Program-made: the position numbers and the translations under genes | Part shown: piece by piece, positions 19,096 through 28,330 of the stretch | Numbering within the stretch: the first letter of the stretch is position 1 | Layout: every line of letters begins with the position of its first letter | DNA from: CAZFZT01 sp964523675 | GTDB lineage: Bacteria; Planctomycetota; Phycisphaerae; Phycisphaerales; SM1A02 | Length of the DNA stretch: 58,873 nucleotides | Reading direction: 5' to 3' | Assembly: GCA_964523675.1 (NCBI GenBank) | Contig: CAZFZT010000011.1 | Span: 1 to 58,873, forward strand | Notes under the pieces: generated by a model | What the model saw: the letters and a program-made list of their open reading frames with translations, nothing else | The model's database searches: none | Told to the model about the DNA's origin: nothing

Positions 19096-21045
19096 TTACT
19101 TTGGGTGCATCGCCGGGTTCGTGTCCGGACTGGATTCCTCCATCAAAATCGACACGCCGGAGCAACCGCCATCGGGCATCAACAGCGGCGACAGGATGAT
19201 CCGAACATGGCATGGCCGGCCATCGTGGAGAACAGATGGAAGGAACAACTCCGATTGACGCCTCCCTCGTTCGAGCACTTCGCGAAGCGGTTGCTTCAAT
19301 CGTTCGACCGGCAATCCAATGTCCAAGTTGAGCAGGAATTGCCCCACCGCTTCAGCCGACGGCACCCCCCAGAATTCTTCAGCCCTTCGGTTCCATGTGA
19401 GAATGCGAAGCTCCTGATCCACCGTGACGGCTCCAAGTCGAATGCTGCCCAGGATGGATGCCAGCAATGCGTTCGACCGTACCAGTTCCCGAGTGCGAAT
19501 CTGTAGTGATTCATTAACAGCCAGCAGCTCTTCGTTGGTGTGACTTACCGTTCGGTTAAGCGAATTGAGCTCTTGGTTGGCTGTACGCAGTTCGGCGTTA
19601 GTCGTCTCCAGTTCTTCGTTCGTCGATTGCAGCTCCTCGTTCGTCGTTTCAAGCTCCTCGTTTGTGGACTGCAACTCTTCGTAGGCCGTTTCAAGTTCAT
19701 GGGTTATGCGCTCCATCTCACAGCGCATATGCTCGTGTGAAGTGACGTCCAGAAAGGTGATGCAGGTGCCGGCCACTTCACCGCATTGATCGGCGAGCGG
19801 TGCGAGGAGCACATCGAAGACCTGAGCTTGTTGATCACCGGAATGCGACGATCCGTGCCCGGTCGCACCGTCTCTCTGCACGTTCTCAATGCGAACAGTG
19901 CGTTGATGGCGTAGGGCTTCATCAATGCGGCCGCGGAGCTCGATTGGCATGTACGACAGTTCAAGGTCAGCGAAGCGCTTCCCAAGATCCTCTTCGGTCA
20001 GTGCGAAGAGCCGCCGCGCCTCTTCGTTGATGAGTGAAAGGACGCCACGACGATCGACGATGACCTGCGCTGCGGACTTGCTCTGTAGCGGGATCTCCTG
20101 GTGATGTTGGACTGGATGCGGCGCCGTGAACGGTTCATGCGGCACCACGTTGGCGGCCAGTGCAAGACGTTCTCGCAATCCGACGCGCGGCAATTTGCGA
20201 AAGAGGCGATGCTTGAGCGAAACGACCTGAAAGAGCGGCACCTTCGCAAGCAGCATCTCAGCCCGGCCGAGGAAGATGCACGCATTCGGCTGCAGTGCAA
20301 AATGCAGCCGGGCCACTGAGCGCATCTGCGTCTCAGCGTTGAAGTACATCAGCGCATTGCGGCACACGAGCAGATCGAGCCGCGAAATCGGCGAATCGCG
20401 CACCAGATCATGCCGGCCGAAGATTAAGGCACGGCGGAGTCCGGGCTTCACCGTGTATCGATCAACCGACCGTTCAAAGTATTTCTCCCGCAGCGGCTCC
20501 GGCACCGAAGCGACCTGCTGCTGCGAATAGGTCGATGCCCGTGCTTGTGAGAGCGCCTCTTCATCGACATCAGTGGCATACACCTTGACCTGCCGGTGAA
20601 AGTCCGCTGGCTTCATTTGTTCTGCGAACAGCATGGCCAGTGTGTAAGCCTCCTCACCGGATGCGCAGCCGGCACACCATACCCGGATCGAATCGCCCCC
20701 GGCATCTGACGCTGCCCGTGCATAACTGGCAGCGGTTGCGCCAGCTTTCGATCGGATGATCTCCGGAATGATGTTCTCCGCCACATAATCCCATGCTTCG
20801 GGATCGCGGAAGAAGGTCGTCACGTTGATAAGAATCGTGTTGAAGAGCGCTTCGAATTCCGCTGGATCGACCTCCAGACGATCTCGGTACGCATCAAAGT
20901 CAGCAGCGCCGACCTTCTCCATGCGCTTGCGAATGCGCCGCTCCAGTGATGTGCGTTTGTATCCTGAGAAATCGAAACGCCGCGCCTGTTTGATATAGCC
21001 CAGCAGCCGTTCGAGCGATGCGTTTTCAACTGCGTCAGCCATCAA
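19096..21045 (-). CDS. CheR-type methyltransferase fused to coiled coil and PAS domain
   Basis: A 649-residue signalling protein. Residues about 1-270 are a CheR chemoreceptor methyltransferase: N-terminal helical part, FFRDPEAW, the S-adenosylmethionine site VWCAGCASGEEAYTL, and DLLVCRNALMYF. A PAS-like part follows (about 310-420), then a long coiled coil built of 12- to 14-residue units such as LQSTNEELETTN, then a second PAS domain (LGAVTVDQELRILTWN). CheR-PAS proteins of this type usually also carry CheB, which is missing here. No chemoreceptor or CheA is nearby, so the methylated target is unknown. Confidence 0.88.
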   Translation of the reverse strand: MMADAVENASLERLLGYIKQARRFDFSGYKRTSLERRIRKRMEKVGAADFDAYRDRLEVDPAEFEALFNTILINVTTFFRDPEAWDYVAENIIPEIIRSKAGATAASYARAASDAGGDSIRVWCAGCASGEEAYTLAMLFAEQMKPADFHRQVKVYATDVDEEALSQARASTYSQQQVASVPEPLREKYFERSVDRYTVKPGLRRALIFGRHDLVRDSPISRLDLLVCRNALMYFNAETQMRSVARLHFALQPNACIFLGRAEMLLAKVPLFQVVSLKHRLFRKLPRVGLRERLALAANVVPHEPFTAPHPVQHHQEIPLQSKSAAQVIVDRRGVLSLINEEARRLFALTEEDLGKRFADLELSYMPIELRGRIDEALRHQRTVRIENVQRDGATGHGSSHSGDQQAQVFDVLLAPLADQCGEVAGTCITFLDVTSHEHMRCEMERITHELETAYEELQSTNEELETTNEELQSTNEELETTNAELRTANQELNSLNRTVSHTNEELLAVNESLQIRTRELVRSNALLASILGSIRLGAVTVDQELRILTWNRRAEEFWGVPSAEAVGQFLLNLDIGLPVERLKQPLREVLERGRRQSELFLPSVLHDGRPCHVRIILSPLLMPDGGCSGVSILMEESSPDTNPAMHPK

Positions 21046-21207
21046 GCTATGTCCTGTATTCGCCGCCGAAAGTCACCGTTGTTCGTATCATAATGCCCTT
21101 GGGCGAATGACGCGACAACCATAGTTGAGTCGGCTCTGCGGGCAATGGTTGCGGAAGCGAAAGAAGGCGCGGCACGTTTCCGAACCTCTGCTGGGGAATG
21201 CCCATCG

Positions 21208-22101
21208 TTAATTCTGTAATTCTCCAATCTCAATCGCTTCCAACCAGTTGTTGCGCAGGCGTTGCGTCAACTCCCCCACCGCTCCACTCGCAATCTTCTC
21301 GCGCTCCACACCCACAACCGGCAGAACACCCCAACTCGAGTTTGCCAAGAATACTTCGTCGGCCCCGAGCAAATCCTCAATGTCGAGCATGCGCTTGCGG
21401 ACTGGAACGTTCATGACTTCAGCCAGCTCGATGATCGTCCGCCGCGTGATGCCCGGCAGCACACTTGAAGGAATTGACCCCTGCTCTTCCTCACCTCGCG
21501 CAATCGGCGTCATCAACTCGCCTTTCTGAACGAGAAAGATGTTGCTGACGGAGCCCGATGCCAGGTGATTGCTGAGGGTGAACCAGATCGCCTCTCCCGC
21601 TTTCTTCACAGCCGCTTCCTGAAGCGCTCGAATGCGCGGCCAGTACGCCAGCGTCTTATGGCCGGCCATCGGGTGAAACGGATTGTCCCGGCCGTCGGCG
21701 ATCATGGCGATCACACCGCGCTCAAAGAACTCCGCCGGATACTCGGTCGGCGGCTGGGCGACGATGAGGATGTTCGGATCAACTGCGGTTTTGCCGTGAC
21801 TCTGAAGCAGATTGAGGTCGCCGCCGGTGATCGTGAGCCGCACACGCGCGTGTACGAGATCATTCCGCTTGAGCGTCTCTGTGACTGCTTCGGCAAGCGG
21901 CGTGGTGCGCAGCCGCTCCGTCAGCAGCAGATCCCGCGCGGAGCCGACCAACCGCTCCAGATGAGCATTGATGCGAAAGACGCGCCCGTTCCGCGCCAGC
22001 ATCGTCTCGAACAGGCCGACGCCATGTTGAAAGCCCGCATCGAAAACGGAAACCTTCGCCTCATCGCGCGGCACGAACTCGCCATTGAGCCACACTTGCA
22101 T
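21208..22101 (-). CDS. Class IV aminotransferase (PabC/IlvE/DAAT-like)
   Basis: A 297-residue PLP enzyme of fold type IV. The N-terminus (VWLNGEFVPRDEAKVSVFDAGFQHG) and the Schiff-base lysine segment GHKTLAYWPRI are clear. Fold-type IV enzymes usually have a Glu before the GSxSN motif that binds the PLP ring nitrogen; here the segment reads HLASGSVSNIF, with Ser in its place. Substrate cannot be told: aminodeoxychorismate lyase (PabC) would match pabB at 36 kb, and branched-chain or D-amino acid transfer are alternatives. The frame is open to 22359, but the family begins at the ATG ending at 22101. Confidence 0.8.
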   Translation of the reverse strand: MQVWLNGEFVPRDEAKVSVFDAGFQHGVGLFETMLARNGRVFRINAHLERLVGSARDLLLTERLRTTPLAEAVTETLKRNDLVHARVRLTITGGDLNLLQSHGKTAVDPNILIVAQPPTEYPAEFFERGVIAMIADGRDNPFHPMAGHKTLAYWPRIRALQEAAVKKAGEAIWFTLSNHLASGSVSNIFLVQKGELMTPIARGEEEQGSIPSSVLPGITRRTIIELAEVMNVPVRKRMLDIEDLLGADEVFLANSSWGVLPVVGVEREKIASGAVGELTQRLRNNWLEAIEIGELQN

Positions 22102-22169
22102 GGCCGCACTGTACCTGAGACCGGGTGGTGCGTGACTCGGCGTAGTGTCCTGCTTGAATGCGACGCTTC

Positions 22170-23357
22170 CTACATCCGCTCGACCAACATGCTCACGCTG
22201 TTGCCGCCGCCAAGGCAGAGTGAGGCGATGCCGCGCTTGCCGCCGGTGCGAACCAGCTGATGCAGCAGCGTGGTGAGCACGCGGGCACCGGAGGCGCCGA
22301 TGGGGTGGCCGAGCGCGACGCCGCCGCCGCAGATGTTGAGCCGCTCCTCCGGAATGCACACCTGGCCGATGTTGCAGAGCACCTGCGCTGCGAATGCTTC
22401 GTTGAGTTCCACCAGATCGATGTCATCGACCTTCAGGTTGTTGCGCTTGAGAATCTCCTGCAGGCCGAGCGTCGGCGCGTTGAAGATCTCCTTGGGGGCG
22501 ACGCCTGAGGTGTAATAATCGACAATGCGCGCGATGGGTTGTGCGCCGATTTCGTTTGCCTTCGCTTCTGATGCAACGATCACTGCCGCCGCGCCGTCTG
22601 AGATTTGCGAAGCGTTGCCGGCCGTGACCGTTCCTTCTTTCGAGAATGCCGGCCGCAGTTTTGCAAGAACGTCCGCGGTTGTATCAGCGCGAATGCCCTC
22701 ATCGTTTTCAACGCCGGGCGACTTGCGATCGAGCGTCTGCTCGCCGGTGATGGGGACGATCTCGCTCTTGAACCATCCGTCGCTTGTCGCCTTGGCCGCA
22801 CGTTGATGCGACTGCGCCGCAAAGCGGTCCTGCTCTTCGCGGCTGACCTTGAACTTCTCAGCAATGTAATCAGCCGAGTTGCCCATGCCGCATCCTTCGA
22901 ACGCGCAGGTGAGGCCATCGAACTGCATGTGATCGATCAACTTGCCATCGCCGAACTTGAGTCCAGCCCGGACATGCGCGAAGTGCGGGGCCAGCGACAT
23001 ATTCTCAAAGCCGCCTGCAACAACCAATTGATTGTCGCCGGCCTTGATAGATTGAGCAGCGGTCATCACGGCTTGTAGGCCGGAGCCGCACACCTTGTTG
23101 ATCGTCTGAGCAGAGAGCGTATCAGGCAGCCCTGCCTTAAGCCCCGCCTGGCGGGCCGGGTTCTGGCCGAGGCCGGCTTGAAGCACGCAACCGAAGATGG
23201 CTTCATCAACATGATCCTTCGCTGCCGGCACTTCATCGAGCACGGCCTGTATCGCATAGGCGCCGAGTTGCGGTGAGGGAACACGAGAAAGGCCGCCGAG
23301 GAACCGGCCGACGGGAGTGCGCTTGGCTGCGAGAATGACTGGATGATTGGTGGGCAT
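22170..23357 (-). CDS. Acetyl-CoA C-acyltransferase (thiolase)
   Basis: A 395-residue thiolase, a soluble enzyme that condenses or cleaves acyl-CoA. The nucleophilic Cys lies in NKVCGSGLQAVM, the active-site His in ALGHPIGASGAR and the second Cys in SLCLGGGN. Length matches acetyl-CoA acetyltransferases; biosynthetic and degradative roles cannot be separated, as no beta-oxidation or polyhydroxybutyrate gene is adjacent. The start is the ATG ending at 23357; an upstream extension to 23609 is Arg/Ser-rich and unlike the family. It lies 68 bases ahead of the aminotransferase on the same strand. Confidence 0.93.
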   Translation of the reverse strand: MPTNHPVILAAKRTPVGRFLGGLSRVPSPQLGAYAIQAVLDEVPAAKDHVDEAIFGCVLQAGLGQNPARQAGLKAGLPDTLSAQTINKVCGSGLQAVMTAAQSIKAGDNQLVVAGGFENMSLAPHFAHVRAGLKFGDGKLIDHMQFDGLTCAFEGCGMGNSADYIAEKFKVSREEQDRFAAQSHQRAAKATSDGWFKSEIVPITGEQTLDRKSPGVENDEGIRADTTADVLAKLRPAFSKEGTVTAGNASQISDGAAAVIVASEAKANEIGAQPIARIVDYYTSGVAPKEIFNAPTLGLQEILKRNNLKVDDIDLVELNEAFAAQVLCNIGQVCIPEERLNICGGGVALGHPIGASGARVLTTLLHQLVRTGGKRGIASLCLGGGNSVSMLVERM

Positions 23358-23626
23358 GGATTGATCTCTGAAAGTGCGAAAGAACCGCATCGTAGCACGT
23401 TCGCCGCCGCCTGTTGAGCCGCGACGCGCAGTCGAAAACACGCCGTGGCGGGAGGAGCGCGGCTGTCGAACGCCGGACTTGCCGAGCGAAAGCGACGCGC
23501 CCCTTCGGGTCGCGGCTAAACATTGCGGATTGCCCAGCGTCGCTCTGCCAATATCGACGGCCACGACGCGAGCGGATAGGATGATCCACGACCGCACTGT
23601 CGAAACCACGATGAAGATGCCCGCTC

Positions 23627-24145
23627 ATGGAAGCACCGAACGCTGCAACTGACCTGCTCGAACCGGCCCTTGACCTCTCGGAGGCGACGGTGCTGCTGGT
23701 TGATGACAACCTTCAGAACCTCGAACTGATGCAGGCCTATCTCGAAGCGCTGCCATGCCGGATCGTGACCGCTCAGGATGGGGTCGCAGCGGCGGAGATG
23801 ATCGAGCACGACCCGCCCGACTTGATTCTGCTCGATGTCATGATGCCGCGCATGAGCGGCTTTGAACTGTGCCAAAAGATCAAGACCAATCCGGCCACAC
23901 GCGACATTGTCATCATCATGGTCACCGCTCTTCATGAGGTCGGCGACTTTGAGCGCGCGGTCGAGTGCGGCACCAACGACTTCATCACCAAGCCGGTCAA
24001 CAAGGTTGAACTCATCACGCGCGTGAAATCGCTGCTTGAACTCGCCATGGTAAAGCGGCAGTACGAGCAAGTGCTTGCGATCAGGCAGCGCCCATCAACG
24101 GAGGGGCGAGATCGGTCGGAGACTGGGCAGAAGTTGGAAGAGTAA
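23627..24145 (+). CDS. Orphan CheY-like response regulator
   Basis: A 172-residue single receiver domain. All phosphorylation residues are in place: Asp pair at 26-27 (LLVDDN), acceptor Asp70 (LILLDVMMP), Thr100 and Lys122 (ITKPVN). After the receiver comes a short helix and a charged tail (ERTEGRDRSETGQKLEE-like) with no output domain, so it works by protein contact. No histidine kinase is next to it; the CheR-PAS gene 2.6 kb away is the nearest signalling gene. Confidence 0.92.
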   Translation: MEAPNAATDLLEPALDLSEATVLLVDDNLQNLELMQAYLEALPCRIVTAQDGVAAAEMIEHDPPDLILLDVMMPRMSGFELCQKIKTNPATRDIVIIMVTALHEVGDFERAVECGTNDFITKPVNKVELITRVKSLLELAMVKRQYEQVLAIRQRPSTEGRDRSETGQKLEE

Positions 24146-24211
24146 GCGCGGCTCTTCTCTCACCAAGCTACAGCGGGTGCTACCTGGGTTCGGTTCGCTG
24201 ATTTCTGGCGT

Positions 24212-24493
24212 TCAGTCGAGCGGGCTTCGCGTGAGGATTGCCGGCGTCTCGTTTGGCCGCTCCCACGCCCCCTCGCCGCGCGGCCCAAGCATCCAGTTCA
24301 GATGGTCGAGATATCGCTTGAGCGCGGTAACATCGAAGAGTTCGAGCCAGTCGGGCCTCGCCGAATGGTTGACCTGCTGAATGCCTTCGATCAGTTGTAC
24401 CTTGCTCAGCATGGAATCGCGCTCCAGTTGAAGTGTCCTCAGAGATAACGCCGGGCTGCCGATCCCGGCTGCATGGACTGTTGTGATCGGCAT
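24212..24493 (-). CDS. Small conserved hypothetical protein
   Basis: A 93-residue, mostly helical protein. The pattern LIEGIQQVN, then an LFDxxALKRYLDHL helix and PRGEGAWERPNETPAI near the end, looks like a real conserved family, but I cannot name it. It begins at the ATG ending at 24493 and its 5' end faces the lipoprotein gene that starts at 24538 on the other strand, so both may share one divergent promoter region of about 45 bases. Confidence 0.55.
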   Translation of the reverse strand: MPITTVHAAGIGSPALSLRTLQLERDSMLSKVQLIEGIQQVNHSARPDWLELFDVTALKRYLDHLNWMLGPRGEGAWERPNETPAILTRSPLD

Positions 24494-24537
24494 GAGGTCC
24501 GAGAAGCGTGCACTCAATAACTCGATCGGACACAACC

Positions 24538-25269
24538 ATGAACGTGCAGACGATGCAAGTCATTCATTCCCCAAGACTCGGTAGTCGTTGCGCGGCTCTG
24601 CTCTTGATATGGTGCATGCCGAGCGCGCTCTTCTTGGGGTGTACAGCATCGAACATGCCCACCCCACGAACCTATTCACAAAAATTTTCTATCTCATCTT
24701 CAACCTTCACACCAGACCGCCCAAACGAGCCCCTTGCCGCCTCAACGCCAGCGCGGCATCAAGCTCCGGCTGAAGAGTCGTCACTGAGTGGGGACGCTTC
24801 GGCGGCGCTTGGCGAGAAGGCGGCGGAAGAGATGCCCGAAGTGGCTCCTGTCGAGCCGCAACGTCACGATGCAGGGGCGGACGCGCTGGTCAATGAATTG
24901 ATCTCCGCGCTCGACCAGCAAATCGAAGGCGACAAGCGGCCTATACAGATCCGTTTGACGAACATGCGCAATATGAGCCGGGCGACAAGCGCGGAGTTTG
25001 AAGAGTTCCTCCAGCGCTTCGCAGACCTGCTCAACAGGTCGGGTCGCGATAAAGGCATCTCATTCACCGCCGCCTCCGAATCCGCCGATACCGAGTTCGA
25101 CCTGCTTGGTACGGCGTACCTCATCGTGGCAGACGGCTTCGACACGTGGGAACTCTTCCTGAGCTTGTCGCCTGGCGGTGAGGGCTGGGCGGCGTGGCGA
25201 GCGCCTTGGCCGGTGCGCGTGCTCCGACAACCTCGACCGGGGCATCAACAAATCTTCATTCCGCGGTAG
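24538..25269 (+). CDS. Putative lipoprotein of unknown function
   Basis: A 243-residue protein with a lipoprotein signal (ALLLIWCMPSALFLGCTAS). A Pro/Ala/Glu-rich linker of about 80 residues leads to a compact C-terminal domain of about 100 residues. This part (around RLTNMRNMSRATSAEFEEFL to GTAYLIVADG) may resemble the LpoB/CsgG-like lipoprotein fold, where partially exported proteins sense envelope state; that is a guess from pattern only. Start at ATG 24538; an in-frame ATG lies 30 bases upstream. Confidence 0.7.
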   Translation: MNVQTMQVIHSPRLGSRCAALLLIWCMPSALFLGCTASNMPTPRTYSQKFSISSSTFTPDRPNEPLAASTPARHQAPAEESSLSGDASAALGEKAAEEMPEVAPVEPQRHDAGADALVNELISALDQQIEGDKRPIQIRLTNMRNMSRATSAEFEEFLQRFADLLNRSGRDKGISFTAASESADTEFDLLGTAYLIVADGFDTWELFLSLSPGGEGWAAWRAPWPVRVLRQPRPGHQQIFIPR

Positions 25270-25285
25270 CGGCCGTTCATGAGTC

Positions 25286-25813
25286 TCATGTTGCAGGGCG
25301 TTCCCCCTGGTGCCGCTCTACGCTCATGCTGCCGTCCGTCTCTAGGACGATAGACTCAGCGTCGTCAAGACTACCTAATCCAGCGTTGCGGGCCGCGGCT
25401 TCCAGCTCATCCTCCAGCACGCGCTCCGCCTTCATGGCCATGGGCAACATTTTGCCCTGATGCAGGAGCAATCGCGGCTCTGACTTGCTGATCCGCCTTA
25501 TCGCCTGCGACCGTACCGCCGACCATGTGATGAGGAACTGCAGCAGAATCAGCAGCCCCAACGCAACGACGCCTTCTGCGAGCGAGACATCGCGATTGAG
25601 CAAAATGGTGGCGAGCGTCGATCCGAGTGCAACTGTGATCACCAGATCGAACGCGTTCATCTTCGAGAGTGTTCGCTTCCCCGATACTCGCAGCAACACG
25701 ATCAGGGCCACATACGCGAGGATACCCACGAGCACCGTTCGACCCAGCGTTGCCCAGTCGCCGAAAAACATCGCCGGCTCGCCGGATTCACTTGCGATGA
25801 CGCCAGGCGGCAT
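25286..25813 (-). CDS. DUF421/YetF-like membrane protein
   Basis: A 175-residue inner-membrane protein of the YetF family: two or three N-terminal helices with the family signature RxSGKRTLSKMNAFDLVITVALGS (shortened here), then a small soluble domain (about 100-160) with a beta-rich core. YetF-type proteins are linked to spore or envelope stress in firmicutes, but no role is known in planctomycetes. Start is either the ATG ending at 25813 or the one at 25771 (FFGDWATLG). The gene is convergent with the lipoprotein gene on the left. Confidence 0.88.
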   Translation of the reverse strand: MPPGVIASESGEPAMFFGDWATLGRTVLVGILAYVALIVLLRVSGKRTLSKMNAFDLVITVALGSTLATILLNRDVSLAEGVVALGLLILLQFLITWSAVRSQAIRRISKSEPRLLLHQGKMLPMAMKAERVLEDELEAAARNAGLGSLDDAESIVLETDGSMSVERHQGERPAT

Positions 25814-25921
25814 AAAACGACGGTATTCGCACCAGCGGAGCCGGCTATGCGGCTGAGAGCGTAAAGTGTCCGCTCAGGGGATTATTCTTCGCCATTCAAT
25901 CACGTACTCAACCGATCTGAC

Positions 25922-27367
25922 ATGCCCAACGCCACCACTTCTGCCGCTGCCGCTCCAGAGACGACGTCCACACGCATCGATCATCTGCTCAAGGGCCGAG
26001 TCCAGACCGGCTCTCGTGTGACGATTGCCGGCTGGGTGCGAACCCGGCGTGACTCGAAAGCCGGCATGTCTTTTGTGAATGTGCATGACGGCTCATGCTT
26101 CGATCCGATCCAGGTTGTTGCGCCGAACTCCCTGCCGAACTATGACAAGGAAGTGCTGCACCTGACGACCGGCTGCTCGGTGATCGTGGAAGGTGAACTT
26201 GTCGAGTCGCAGGGCAAGGGACAGTTGGTTGAGATTCAGGCGAGCAATGTGAAAGTGGTCGGCTGGGTCGATGATCCTGACACGTATCCAGTCTCGGCGA
26301 AGCGGCACACGTTTGAGTATCTGCGCGAGGTCGCGCATCTGAGGCCGCGCACAAACACGTTCAGCGCGATCGCGCGCGTGCGGCATTGCCTTGCGATGGC
26401 GGTGCAGCGGTTCTTTCACGAGAACGGCTTCTACTGGATTCACACCCCGATCATTACTGCAAGCGATTGTGAAGGCGCGGGCGAGATGTTTCGGGTTTCG
26501 ACGCTTGATTTGGCGAACCTGCCACAAGCGGCACATGGGATCGACTTCAGTCAGGATTTTTTCGGCAAGGAAGCATTCCTTACCGTTTCGGGTCAATTGA
26601 ATGTTGAGTCGTACTGCCTGGCGCTGTCGAAGGTGTATACGTTCGGCCCGACGTTCCGCGCGGAAAACAGCAACACATCGCGCCATCTGGCGGAGTTCTG
26701 GATGATCGAACCGGAGATCGCGTTCGCTGATCTGAACGACGACGCTGATCTTGCCGAGGCGTTCCTCAAGTACATCTTCAAGGCCCTGCTTGAGGAGCGC
26801 GGCGACGACATGAAGTTTTTCGCAGAGCGCATCGACAAAGCGTGCATCACGCGGCTGGAGAAGTTCGTCGACTCTTCCTTTGAGCGCATGGAGTACACCG
26901 ACGCGATTGCGGCGCTCGAAAAGGCGGCGGCCGGCGGGAAGAAGTTCGAATTTCCCGTCAAGTGGGGCATCGACCTGCAATCAGAGCACGAGCGTTACCT
27001 CACCGAAGAACTCATTGGCAGGCCGGCGGTGGTGATGAACTATCCCAAGGACATCAAGGCGTTCTACATGCGCCTCAACGATGATGAAAAGACCGTTGCC
27101 GCGATGGACGTGCTCGCCCCCGGCATTGGTGAGATCATCGGAGGCAGCCAGCGCGAGGAACGGCTGGATGTTCTCGACCACCGCATCGACGAGATGGGTC
27201 TGCCGAAGGCCGGCTATTGGTGGTACCGCGACCTGCGACGCTACGGCACCGTGCCCCACGCGGGCTTCGGCCTCGGCTTCGAACGCACAATCCAGTACGC
27301 AACCGGCATGGCGAACATTCGCGATGTGATCCCGTTCCCGAGAACGCCAGGCAACGCGGAGTTTTAG
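25922..27367 (+). CDS. asnS: Asparaginyl-tRNA synthetase
   Basis: Charges tRNA-Asn in the cytosol. The 481 residues show an N-terminal OB-fold (VTIAGWVRTRRDSKAGMSFV) for the anticodon and a class II core with the ATP-binding Arg segment (TFRAENSNTSRHLAEFWMIEPE) and the closing GFGLGFER ... FPRTPGNAEF end, which marks AsnS against AspS. Having its own AsnRS means the organism need not rely on GatCAB for Asn-tRNA. It starts an apparent operon: the next gene begins three bases after its stop. Confidence 0.95.
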   Translation: MPNATTSAAAAPETTSTRIDHLLKGRVQTGSRVTIAGWVRTRRDSKAGMSFVNVHDGSCFDPIQVVAPNSLPNYDKEVLHLTTGCSVIVEGELVESQGKGQLVEIQASNVKVVGWVDDPDTYPVSAKRHTFEYLREVAHLRPRTNTFSAIARVRHCLAMAVQRFFHENGFYWIHTPIITASDCEGAGEMFRVSTLDLANLPQAAHGIDFSQDFFGKEAFLTVSGQLNVESYCLALSKVYTFGPTFRAENSNTSRHLAEFWMIEPEIAFADLNDDADLAEAFLKYIFKALLEERGDDMKFFAERIDKACITRLEKFVDSSFERMEYTDAIAALEKAAAGGKKFEFPVKWGIDLQSEHERYLTEELIGRPAVVMNYPKDIKAFYMRLNDDEKTVAAMDVLAPGIGEIIGGSQREERLDVLDHRIDEMGLPKAGYWWYRDLRRYGTVPHAGFGLGFERTIQYATGMANIRDVIPFPRTPGNAEF

Positions 27368-27370
27368 GTC

Positions 27371-27658
27371 ATGGGCAATTGCGGACGTGAGATTCAGGAT
27401 GAGATTCGTCGAGTCTTCTGGGACGAGTGGGATCCAATCGGTGTTCGCGATATTGCCGATGTTCCCAGTTTTGTCGATCTCACGGACGAGTACGACAGCT
27501 ACATTGGACGCGTGTATCACCTGCTTGCGAACGATGCGAGTGCGGATGAGATTGTGGATTACCTTTGGTGGGTCGAGCGATTGATGGGATTGAGTACGAC
27601 GCGAGATCGTCTATACCGAACGGCGCTGCGGCTTCAGAAGATTGACGTGCACTTGTGA
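27371..27658 (+). CDS. DUF1871-like small protein
   Basis: A 95-residue acidic helical protein. The pattern EWDPIGV, then LTDEYDSYIGRVYHLL and EIVDYLWWVERLMGL, is like the DUF1871 family (WDPIG motif), proteins of unknown role that sometimes sit beside toxin-antitoxin or immunity genes. It starts three bases after asnS stops, and its TGA overlaps the ATG of the HicA-like gene (TGATG). Translation of the three is therefore probably coupled. Function not established. Confidence 0.7.
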   Translation: MGNCGREIQDEIRRVFWDEWDPIGVRDIADVPSFVDLTDEYDSYIGRVYHLLANDASADEIVDYLWWVERLMGLSTTRDRLYRTALRLQKIDVHL

Positions 27659-27852
27659 TGAAACGCCGCGACCTCGAAAAGCATCTGCGCGAGCACGGGT
27701 GTGTCCTCGACCACCACGGCGGCAATCACGACCTCTGGCTCAATCCTGCCACGAATCAGCGCGCACCCGTCGAGCGACATCGCGAGATTCAACCGTGGAT
27801 GGTTCGCGAAATCTGCAAGCAGTTGTCGGTCCCCCGCCCGAGAAAGAAGTAA
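27658..27852 (+). CDS. HicA-like toxin domain protein
   Basis: A 64-residue protein of the HicA mRNA-interferase (double-stranded RNA binding-like) fold. It has the family layout: an N-terminal helix (RRDLEKHLREHGC), the catalytic-type His in HHGGNHDLW, and the C-terminal helix (MVREICKQL) after PVERHREI, where many HicA read VPxHxxKEI. HicA normally sits next to HicB in one operon; here the preceding gene is the DUF1871-like one and the HicB-like gene comes from the opposite strand. Activity as a toxin is not proven. Confidence 0.75.
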   Translation: MKRRDLEKHLREHGCVLDHHGGNHDLWLNPATNQRAPVERHREIQPWMVREICKQLSVPRPRKK

Positions 27853-28065
27853 TCAGCCCGCCGCCCTTCGCTGCTTGGCCCACTTGCGACGGCTCGCGAT
27901 GAGCGAACGGCGAACTTCGTACGCCCGTTCAAATGCCTCATTGATTGTCTCGGCCGAGGCCAAAATCTCCGGGTCCATAGGTGAGCGCACCATAAAGCCG
28001 CCCTCGCTCATCGGCTTGAGAGTGAGAATCAATTTGCCGTCGCTCACCGTGTACTGCTTCGACAT
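27853..28065 (-). CDS. HicB-like domain protein, convergent to hicA-like gene
   Basis: A 70-residue protein with the partial RNase H-like beta fold seen in HicB antitoxins (LTLKPMSEGGFMVRSP, then an ASAETINEAFERAYEV helix) and a basic C-terminus (SRRKWAKQRR) that could bind nucleic acid. It lacks the usual C-terminal DNA-binding ribbon-helix-helix. Its stop codon begins at the base after the HicA-like stop, so the two genes are back to back with no spacer. Whether it is the antitoxin is inference. Confidence 0.55.
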   Translation of the reverse strand: MSKQYTVSDGKLILTLKPMSEGGFMVRSPMDPEILASAETINEAFERAYEVRRSLIASRRKWAKQRRAAG

Positions 28066-28330
28066 CGTTGGTTCAATCCTTCATGAGCACTCGTTGCCCA
28101 ATTCATTATCGCATCATCGACCGACCCGATCAAGGCCGCGAATTGTAGTTGCCTTGATACGACAATTGCGTGCTTTCGTAAGTCCCTGCTACAATGGCCC
28201 CCTCATCGCGTTTGGAGCCGGCGGCCTCGTCAGGAAGGTCCCGGTCATATGAAACCTTGCCTGACGACACTACAGAAGCGATCCGCCGCGGCAATCAACC
28301 GCAACGCTTCGCTTTGCGCGATGAGAACTC

